13,386 nucleotides of DNA. Origin: Candidatus Krumholzibacteriia bacterium. Lineage in GTDB: Bacteria; Krumholzibacteriota; Krumholzibacteriia; LZORAL124-64-63. Within the stretch, counting starts at the first letter, position 1. Each line of letters starts with the position of its first letter. The translations under genes and the position numbers were made by a program. This document shows, piece by piece, positions 8,901-13,386 of the stretch. The stretch spans positions 1 to 13,386 of the forward strand of contig JAUUYW010000054.1 of assembly GCA_030590265.1 (NCBI GenBank), in the 5' to 3' direction. The notes below the pieces were generated by a model that was not told the DNA's origin, did no database searches, and saw nothing but the letters and a program-made list of their open reading frames with translations.

Positions 8901-9684
8901 ATGGGGCACCATGATCATGGAGGTGGAGCTGGAGATCGACCAACACATTTCGGGCCTGGATGTGACCCTGATGCCCGTGATTCAAATGGATTACTCGGCA
9001 ACTCCAGGTGTGGACATTCCCGACAATACGCCTTCGGGAATCACCAGCGTCATTGTCGTCCCTGAAGATGAATCGGGTTTCTTATCCGGGGTGACGGTGG
9101 ATATTGACATTGAGCACACCTGGATCGGCGACCTGACGGTGCAGCTCATCAGCCCTACCGGTCAAATGGTCAGCCTGCACAACCACAGTGGCAGCAGCAG
9201 CGACGACATTGTGGGCAACTGGCCGGAAACTCTCACCGTGGATGGTCCCGGGAGCCTTGAAGATTTCCTGGGCAACAGCAATGCCGGCGCCTGGGTGCTG
9301 GCGGTGGCCGATCATGTGGGATCCGATACTGGCACCCTGAACAGTTGGGGGCTGCACTTCCTGATTCCAGGTCCGGTTTCGGGTGTGGATGACAACTCTT
9401 TGCCGACGGTCACGCGCCTGAATCCCAACGTGCCCAATCCGTTCAATCCCATGACGAAGATTTCTTTCGACCTGGCCAAAGGCGGTTCGGTGCGGCTGGG
9501 GATTTATGATCTTCGGGGGCGCGTGGTTCGGCGTCTGGTGAGTGAAAATTTGACTGCGGGATCCCATACCGTGCGTTGGGATGGGATGGATGATGGCGGC
9601 CGGTCCGTGAGTAGTGGGGTTTATCTGTACCGACTGGAGAGTCCGGCCGGTGTTCTGGAACGGAAAATGGTATTGGTCCGGTAA
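5911..9684 (+). CDS. Secreted multidomain subtilisin-like serine protease (S8) with P-domain and FlgD/Por-like C-terminus
   Basis: 1257 residues. The signal peptide ends at about A27 or A28. A propeptide-like region (about 30-180) contains SRWLNAASFEV and ALPFVRKTD. The S8 domain (about 200-490) holds the triad Asp220 (ILDTGFH), His261 (DHGTMT) and Ser435 (GTSFSCP), with oxyanion Asn362 in SAGNERG, so it looks active. Two beta-sandwich segments follow (about 496-700), then a class-I amidotransferase-like or gliding-type alpha/beta module (about 705-940: VALVLDDGS, MVVLSAGDNA, LLIEGGEIGYDAL), a carboxypeptidase-regulatory-like fold (about 943-1020), a proprotein-convertase P-domain (about 1025-1154: DIEHTWIGDLTVQLISP, WGLHF), and a C-terminal domain with NPFNP (1176-1180) and GVYLYRLE typical of FCB exported enzymes. 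AGGAG lies five bases before the chosen ATG; an in-frame ATG at 5872 lacks such a site and would bury the signal peptide. Probable role: extracellular or surface protein degradation. Confidence 0.93.
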   Translation: MLLFRSLRFVFLTSLICFSLISTVAMAADQPTISPRLQLALGDNDFAWRNADGSLTIWVFFQDKGYEGVALETALDEAEAGLSERAAWRRAKVTPPGERLVNAGDLPVNPSYLQQVKATGAKLRRESRWLNAASFEVTDAQVRALSALPFVRKTDLVARFQHRPIPSDDPVPGDDADKAEDSSLWTINYGGNLAAMEQAGVPAVHEIGFNGQGVIIGILDTGFHTSHEALAGIPVLGTYDFVNDDENVDNEPGDPSNSKDHGTMTMSTVMGNMSGQLVAPAFGASVVLAKTEDVSQEVPIEEDQWVAGLEWVETFGVDIVSSSLGYNDWYEFSDMDGNTAVTTIAADLAAGRGIVVVNSAGNERGNSWNHIIAPADGDSVITVGAVDSSNNISSFSSPGPSYDGRIKPDVSALGVSNTVADPNDDNGYRTASGTSFSCPLTSGVAALVLSRAPSLTPMQVREALRETASMADNPNNDYGWGIINAFEAVRYFGPNLTHTPLSDTESTGTPYNVSSVITDRVGLDTANLFYRLDSGSWQQVAMISTGEADTYAADIPGQSAGVVVDYYLAAASTNGVATNLPFLAPTDYFTFHVGPDVTPPVLIHTTLIDQALIAWPPTVRCVASDNLGLNSVDFFFQLNDGSLLGPYFFNDDGDDNFSLVFPLSADEIQVGDSIQYIIIATDLAEIMNQTVNSPNSFTIIDALGVALVLDDGSALKSDSKYGPDKQPMLARDGGKSSATKMAGWLVDAGFVVDVMPAQDATLEDFQPYQMVVLSAGDNANPVETVAIREALQSWASTGGKLLIEGGEIGYDALSNPGYPDFASQVLHSLQWESDVAGDLEIASGMENHPLLNIPNLIDQVVDLAYTGYGDQDAMKPAADAFTVMTTSAYPNDAGILVYDDNPSPQAAQIVYFAFNVAAIVGDAGEHLTLNAAQYLLATEAGPTSSLSGTVTLAGEVDHSGVLVSAGSGHSTLSAADGSWNIADLYGSIYSLNFSKDEWGTMIMEVELEIDQHISGLDVTLMPVIQMDYSATPGVDIPDNTPSGITSVIVVPEDESGFLSGVTVDIDIEHTWIGDLTVQLISPTGQMVSLHNHSGSSSDDIVGNWPETLTVDGPGSLEDFLGNSNAGAWVLAVADHVGSDTGTLNSWGLHFLIPGPVSGVDDNSLPTVTRLNPNVPNPFNPMTKISFDLAKGGSVRLGIYDLRGRVVRRLVSENLTAGSHTVRWDGMDDGGRSVSSGVYLYRLESPAGVLERKMVLVR

Positions 9685-9705
9685 TCCAACGGCCCATATT
9701 CTGAG

Positions 9706-9741
9706 AAAAAAGGGTGAGGTTCCAGGACCTCACCCTTTTTT
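9706..9741. terminator. Strong bidirectional rho-independent terminator
   Basis: A perfect 15-bp stem (9706-9720 with 9727-9741) encloses a six-base loop. The stem core is GGGTGAGGT/ACCTCACCC, flanked by six A on the left and six T on the right, so each strand ends in a U-tract. It lies 21 bases past the protease stop and 31 bases past the convergent globin stop, and can serve both genes. Confidence 0.92.
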
Positions 9742-9772
9742 GGCCATGGGCCAATCCCCCACCGGCAATTGG

Positions 9773-10291
9773 TTAATTAAATACTACCTGATCCTTGAGC
9801 GAAACCAGAATGCAGACAAACTCGTCGATCTCATTCTGGCCATAACCCAAAGTCGTCATGGAGTTGACGATGTCGTTGCCGGCACTCAAAAAATCTGCAT
9901 CCGTTAATTTCAAATGGGCGTGAGTGCTGGGCATGTCGCGACCGGAGTAAGTGGCAGTTCCCCCGGTTCCCGCGGCAACAAAATCAGCCACATGCTTGAT
10001 CAGCATTTCCTTGTCCACACCGACGAACATGTGTTTGATGGATTCATTGATGTAATGCCGGCGCGCAATTTCGGTCGCTAATTTGTAAATCTTGTCGTAA
10101 CCACCCAAACGTTCGTACAACGATTTTTCGTTTTGACGCTCGGCGCGGGCCGAGGCGGTTTCTTCGCACATGTTTTGCATGCCAACCATTTTCTCAGCCG
10201 TTGTGGGGGCGTTGCCGGCCAAGGCTGGGATGGCGGCCATCAGAATGATAAAACCAGCCAAAAGGGCTAGAGTTTTCAATTTCTTGTTCAT
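9773..10291 (-). CDS. Secreted group-1-type truncated haemoglobin
   Basis: 172 residues, with a signal peptide cleaved after ALA (residue 25), then a short charged linker (about 26-55) and a truncated-globin domain from SLYERLGGYDKI (57 onward). Group I features are GRDM at 117-120 and the proximal haem-ligand histidine H124, four residues after the Met, followed by LKLTDADF; AAGTGG (106-111) marks the E-F region. Aligned by eye on the FF/MF of the CD region, the B10 position is not Tyr but lies in EIARRHY, as in some exported relatives that lack the classical NO-dioxygenase tyrosine. Truncated globins bind O2, NO or CO; export suggests periplasmic gas binding, NO defence or electron transfer rather than cytoplasmic NO detoxification. 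AAGGAG lies seven bases before the ATG. The gene follows the STAND-type regulator on the same strand after 108 bases. Confidence 0.88.
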   Translation of the reverse strand: MNKKLKTLALLAGFIILMAAIPALAGNAPTTAEKMVGMQNMCEETASARAERQNEKSLYERLGGYDKIYKLATEIARRHYINESIKHMFVGVDKEMLIKHVADFVAAGTGGTATYSGRDMPSTHAHLKLTDADFLSAGNDIVNSMTTLGYGQNEIDEFVCILVSLKDQVVFN

Positions 10292-10331
10292 TTCAAGACT
10301 CCTTCATTGGATTTTTTGTTTTGACTAAGGC

Positions 10332-10344
10332 CCAGTTTAACTGG
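10332..10344. promoter_or_regulatory. Perfect dyad CCAGTT-T-AACTGG upstream of the globin gene
   Basis: Six-base arms around one central base lie about 41 bp before the globin start and 15 bp from the tandem 11-bp repeats. The dyad includes TAAACT (minus strand, 10339-10334), a 4-of-6 match to a -10 element. It could be a repressor operator for a dimeric factor; it is too short and lacks a T-tract to be a terminator. Role inferred. Confidence 0.4.
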
Positions 10345-10359
10345 ATGGAAATCCCTTGC

Positions 10360-10392
10360 ATGAAAATCTGATGAAAACATCATGCGAATCGG
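10360..10392. repeat. Three tandem 11-bp repeats, candidate operator of the winged-helix regulator
   Basis: Units on the plus strand are ATGAAAATCTG (10360-10370), ATGAAAACATC (10371-10381) and ATGCGAATCGG (10382-10392). The first two share the 7-base core ATGAAAA; the third keeps ATG..AA. An 11-bp period places each half-site on the same helix face and is the classic spacing of PhoB and OmpR boxes. They sit 7 bp past the stop of a gene encoding exactly such a DNA-binding domain, and about 70 bp before the globin start. The repeats are seen directly; binding is inferred. Confidence 0.6.
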
Positions 10393-10399
10393 AAAATTT

Positions 10400-12355
10400 T
10401 TAGCTTTTTTGCCACCGATAGCCGAATCCGCGCACTGTTTCCAGCATTTGAGCCGAATTTCCCAATTTTCTGCGCAGGGATTTGACCACGGCATCGACCA
10501 CATTGCTGCTGGCGGTTTCATCCACATGACCCCAAACCTCAGTCAGGATGTCAAAGCGGGTGAGGGTATCTCCAGCTCTGGACTCCAAAAAGGTGGCCAG
10601 TTGAAATTCGAGGGGCGTCAAACTGATTTCTTCACCATCGAGGACCAGAGTTCGGCGTTTCGGATCCAAAGGGCTCTCTTGAATGATTCCCATTTCATCA
10701 CCAACCAAATCGGTGATCCATCCATCCACCGAATCTGGCCCGAAATCCAGCAGGGCGGTTTGGAAGGTTTGTTCTCCCAGGGATTCGGTGCAGTTGGGCA
10801 GATGCTGGAAGCCCAGTTTGGTTGCCACCGGCGCATAGACGGGCAGGTCCACCACCGTCAGATAAACCCGGCGCAGGTTAGGGCGCAGTTCCATGTAGAT
10901 CCGTTTGGCATCCAGCCAACAGGCGGCCTGGGCTGGTGATGGCCCTTCACCCTGTTCCACTGTTAACCAGCGACGCAAAAAAAGCGTTTGATCACTCATG
11001 GGCAGATCCGATTCATCCAGGTGATTCTGCCAGGCTTCGGCCACCGGATCGGCCTGGAGGATAGCCGGATCCAGATCCGCGGCTTCGGCCATGCAATAAA
11101 AGGCTACGATTTGGTCGTCAGCGTTGCGCACCACCTGGAATGCATTGGGCTGATGTTCCCACCAGCTGGCAAAGGCCGTCACTGAAGCATCTCCATCATG
11201 ACGACGGATGAGACTTCGGATTTGCATCCAATCCGATGGCTGAGCTTTTTCGACGGCGAGTTCCTGATGGCCCGAAGGAAAAAAGGCTTCACGAATGACT
11301 TTGTTCTCGATGAGAAAAAGCATGTCGGCGGTTGTGCGCCACAATTCGGATTGGGGAGCGGCGCGCATATCGGCCCGCAATTGAGCCCAGGCGTGGCGAC
11401 GGGCTGTGAAGTATCGCTCCGGATCGGTGGCGCGAAGGGTGCTGGCAAGGGCTTCGCGAACAGCATCGTGCAGGCGCAATCCATCGCTCCTGGTGTCGAC
11501 GAAGGGCAATTGGCGCAGCTCTTCGAATTGTGTCTCGTCAACACCGGGCAAAGAACGCAGGAGGGAATGGGTGATGCGCCTGGCCACACTGGTTTTTTCC
11601 AGAGCGTCCCGGGTGGCTGGATTGGAGACCTCGGCCAGGAACATCCCTGTCAGTTCCTGCATCACATCTTCCAGGGCTGCTGCCTTGTGCGTGGTCGAGG
11701 CGTGGGAGAGGTTGGCGGCGGCTGCCAGTTTGAGAGCCAGAGGATTGCCATGAGTTCGGTTGGTGATGGCTTCGCACTGGGACTGGGGCACATTTCCCTG
11801 GACCAACACTTCACACGCGGATTTTTGATCAAGAGGCGCCAGAGCAACAACTCGTATCAACCCATGCCAACCGGGAGAGGTGAGCCAGCGTGGCACCGGA
11901 GAACGACGGCTGGCCATGATCAGACGAAAGTTGTCCGGCATGATGGGCATCAGGTTTTGACGGAGCCAGGAATCGAGCAGAAGAAACGCTTCGTAGTGGT
12001 CCAGGCAAAGGATGTTGATCTGTTCATTTTTTAGGATCTCACTCGCTGCTGCAGGAGCATCATTGAAGCTGGTGCCAAGCAACTCTCCCCAGTGATTCAA
12101 GAAACCCTGGGTGGTGGGTTCCACCTGACCACAATCCATAATCTCAACCTGGGCTCCTTGAGCTCTGGCCTTTTCGGCAAAATGGGACAAAAGGGTCGAC
12201 TTTCCTTGGCCGGGGATACCGTGCAGGAAGGTGACCAGGGGGCCATTGGGAGATAGGGCGTCCAGGAGGGTTGAGAGCTCAGTTTGGCGACCAAAGAACG
12301 TTTCAGCAGCTCGTTTGGAAAGACGATTGAGGGGCATTGGTGCTGCTTCCGCCAT
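10400..12355 (-). CDS. STAND ATPase - GNAT-like - OmpR/PhoB winged-helix transcriptional regulator
   Basis: 651 residues, with no signal peptide. The N-terminal NTPase has FFGRQTEL (20-27), Walker A GIPGQGKST (46-54), Walker B-like INILCLDH (113-120) with D119, ASRR (148-151) and GNPLAL (203-208), the GxP-type STAND motif. A helical/winged segment with LHDAVREAL (295-303) recalls the post-NTPase domain of MalT and NB-ARC proteins. Residues about 368-545 look like a GNAT acetyltransferase fold (AQPSDWMQIRSLI, FQVVRNADDQIVAF, VYLTVVDLPVYAPVATKLGF), though the canonical acetyl-CoA loop RxxGxG/A is not clear. The C-terminal winged helix (about 563-650) has ISLTPLEFQLATFL, VVDAVVKSLRRKLG and VRGFGYRW. 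There is no receiver domain, so control is probably by ligand- or nucleotide-driven switching, not phosphorylation. TAGGAG lies six bases before the ATG. No hairpin terminator follows, so read-through into the globin gene is possible. Confidence 0.85.
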   Translation of the reverse strand: MAEAAPMPLNRLSKRAAETFFGRQTELSTLLDALSPNGPLVTFLHGIPGQGKSTLLSHFAEKARAQGAQVEIMDCGQVEPTTQGFLNHWGELLGTSFNDAPAAASEILKNEQINILCLDHYEAFLLLDSWLRQNLMPIMPDNFRLIMASRRSPVPRWLTSPGWHGLIRVVALAPLDQKSACEVLVQGNVPQSQCEAITNRTHGNPLALKLAAAANLSHASTTHKAAALEDVMQELTGMFLAEVSNPATRDALEKTSVARRITHSLLRSLPGVDETQFEELRQLPFVDTRSDGLRLHDAVREALASTLRATDPERYFTARRHAWAQLRADMRAAPQSELWRTTADMLFLIENKVIREAFFPSGHQELAVEKAQPSDWMQIRSLIRRHDGDASVTAFASWWEHQPNAFQVVRNADDQIVAFYCMAEAADLDPAILQADPVAEAWQNHLDESDLPMSDQTLFLRRWLTVEQGEGPSPAQAACWLDAKRIYMELRPNLRRVYLTVVDLPVYAPVATKLGFQHLPNCTESLGEQTFQTALLDFGPDSVDGWITDLVGDEMGIIQESPLDPKRRTLVLDGEEISLTPLEFQLATFLESRAGDTLTRFDILTEVWGHVDETASSNVVDAVVKSLRRKLGNSAQMLETVRGFGYRWQKS

Positions 12356-12435
12356 GTTTGGCTCCTAATGGGCAGGGGGTGGCAAAGTGGGGCTTTGATA
12401 AGATGGCGATTCTGGTCCCAAGGCCTGACTTGCCT

Positions 12436-12465
12436 ATTATATGGGAAGGACTACAACTAAAGCAA
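12436..12465 (-). promoter_or_regulatory. Candidate sigma70 promoter of the STAND-type regulator
   Basis: On the minus strand, a perfect TATAAT (12441-12436) lies 18 bases after TTGCTT (12465-12460; 3 of 6, with TTG kept). The predicted start is near 12429 and the leader about 74 bases. An AT-rich block at about 12467-12506 lies just upstream and could act as an UP element. Confidence 0.5.
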
Positions 12466-12523
12466 GACTTAAAAGATCCTGATTAGTCATTATTATTAAA
12501 TATTGAATCCAGGCAGGGATTTT

Positions 12524-12553
12524 CTGGCAGTCACCCCATTCCAATGCTACAAT
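12524..12553 (+). promoter_or_regulatory. Candidate sigma70 promoter (extended -10) of the tricorn-like protease gene
   Basis: TACAAT at 12548-12553 is preceded by TGC, an extended -10 (TGn), and by CTGGCA at 12524-12529 (4 of 6) after 18 bases. The predicted start near 12560 gives a leader of about 78 bases. It is divergent from the regulator's promoter and shares the AT-rich block between them. Confidence 0.5.
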
Positions 12554-12637
12554 CCATAACCCGACACAATTAACCATTGGGTACCACACCGCCGGCCTCC
12601 CCGCACCGGATCTCAGCCCCCTTAACGGAGATGTTTC

Positions 12638-13386
12638 ATGAAAATCCTGCGCTGGACACTGCTTCTGCTCCTGATCACCGTCACCACTGCAACAGCTGGT
12701 GAAGTATTCATGCCCCGCTACCCTGCCCTGAGTCCCGACGGACAAACGGTGATTTTCTCTTTCCAGGGCGATCTGTGGATTGTTTCCAGCGAAGGAGGCC
12801 AGGCCCGTCGAATCACCGCCCACGAAGCCTACGACGCCCGGCCCGTGTTCACTCCTGATGGCACCCGCATTGCGTTCTCTTCCAATCGCTATGGTGATGA
12901 GGACATTTTCCTAATGCCCGTGGATGGCGGTGCCCCCACCCGGCTGACCTTTGCAGCCTCCACCGATCGTCCGGGAGCCTTCTCGCCCGATGGCCAGACC
13001 CTCTTTTTTGCCTCCCGCCGTCTTTTTGAATTCCCCATGGGCGCGCAAATCCAGCAGATTCCTGTCAGCGGGGGAACACCTTCGCGGGTGGTTGATATCT
13101 TTGGCGACGAAGTGGCCACCCACGATGGCAAGCATTTTGTCATCGCCGAAAGCCGGGTGAAGCCTCATCGTCTGTATTATCGCGGATCCTACCAGCGGGA
13201 ACTCTACTCCTGGACCGAAGGCAGCGATCCCGTGCGCCTGACCGACAACCGCGGTTACGACCGCAACCCCATGGTGGCTGCCGATGGCCAGGTTTTCTGG
13301 ATCGGCGATCAGAACGACAGCAAGTTGCCCAACGTTTACACCATGAACCCGGATGGCAGTGGTCAAAATGCCGTCACCAATTTCAC
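12638..13386 (+). CDS. Tricorn-like S41 protease, N-terminal beta-propeller part (3' end outside window)
   Basis: The frame is open from the ATG at 12638 to the window end (249 residues seen). CGGAG lies seven bases before the ATG. The signal peptide is cleaved after ATA (residue 20). The mature part is a run of PD40/TolB-type propeller blades: RYPALSPDGQTVIFSFQGD (27-45), FTPDGTRIAFSSNRYGDEDIF (71-91) and FSPDGQTLFFASRR (115-128), then YYRGSYQRELYSW (180-192) and RLTDNRGYDRNP (200-211). This pattern is characteristic of the N-terminal propeller of bacterial tricorn-like S41 peptidases, which trim peptides, here in the periplasm or outside. The PDZ and catalytic domains would lie beyond the window, so a TolB-like propeller protein without protease domain cannot be excluded. 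The gene is divergent from the STAND-type regulator, a possible control relationship. Confidence 0.85.
   Translation, partial: MKILRWTLLLLLITVTTATAGEVFMPRYPALSPDGQTVIFSFQGDLWIVSSEGGQARRITAHEAYDARPVFTPDGTRIAFSSNRYGDEDIFLMPVDGGAPTRLTFAASTDRPGAFSPDGQTLFFASRRLFEFPMGAQIQQIPVSGGTPSRVVDIFGDEVATHDGKHFVIAESRVKPHRLYYRGSYQRELYSWTEGSDPVRLTDNRGYDRNPMVAADGQVFWIGDQNDSKLPNVYTMNPDGSGQNAVTNF

Noticed and set aside
11198..12034. Plus-strand open frame of 278 codons opposite the STAND-type regulator.
   Set aside because: It is antisense to a gene with Walker and winged-helix motifs; its protein has no recognisable domain.
12634..12643. Palindrome TTTCATGAAA, whose ATGAAAATC resembles the 11-bp repeat unit upstream of the globin.
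   Set aside because: The match is the start codon and the Lys-Ile codons of a signal peptide, a common sequence; there is only one unit, with no 11-bp periodic partner.

Overview
The window looks like a piece of chromosome from a Gram-negative bacterium, probably of the FCB (Fibrobacterota-Chlorobiota-Bacteroidota) superphylum or a related uncultured lineage such as Krumholzibacteriota or Eisenbacteria. This is inference from four signs: an outer-membrane lipid A deacylase (LpxR family) ending in phenylalanine; a very large secreted subtilase ending in a FlgD/Por-like domain with the NPFNP signature; the start of a tricorn-like S41 protease; and moderate-to-high GC (hand count of the first 120 bases about 61%). 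No tRNA, rRNA, CRISPR array, insertion sequence or phage gene is visible.

Layout. (1) 1-2421, plus strand: the 3' part of leuS, then after one base an LpxR-family lipid A deacylase. (2) 2422-3354, minus strand: a patatin-like phospholipase whose stop codon abuts the lpxR stop with no base between. (3) 3355-3552: divergent intergenic region with a long imperfect inverted repeat over a possible patatin promoter. (4) 3553-4527, plus: a TPR protein. (5) 4466-5611, minus: an HNH-endonuclease family protein whose 3' end overlaps the TPR gene tail-to-tail by 62 bp, with lower GC than its neighbours. (6) 5612-5910: AT-rich intergenic region with back-to-back candidate promoters. (7) 5911-9684, plus: a 1257-residue multidomain secreted subtilisin-like protease, followed by a strong bidirectional terminator at 9706-9741. 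(8) 9773-10291, minus: a small secreted group-1-type truncated haemoglobin. (9) 10400-12355, minus: a 651-residue regulator that joins a STAND-type ATPase, a GNAT-like middle region and a C-terminal OmpR/PhoB winged helix. (10) 12356-12637: a divergent promoter region. (11) 12638 to the end, plus: the start of a secreted or periplasmic tricorn-like protease.

How they may work together. Most products act in the envelope: lipid A trimming, phospholipid hydrolysis, extracellular proteolysis and periplasmic haem/gas binding. The most intriguing unit is the regulator-globin pair. A transcription factor with an unusual domain order sits directly upstream of the globin on the same strand. The 108-bp gap between them holds three tandem 11-bp repeats, which is the spacing used by OmpR/PhoB winged-helix proteins, plus a separate perfect dyad. 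I infer that the regulator may control the globin through these repeats, and perhaps the divergent tricorn-like protease; this is untested.
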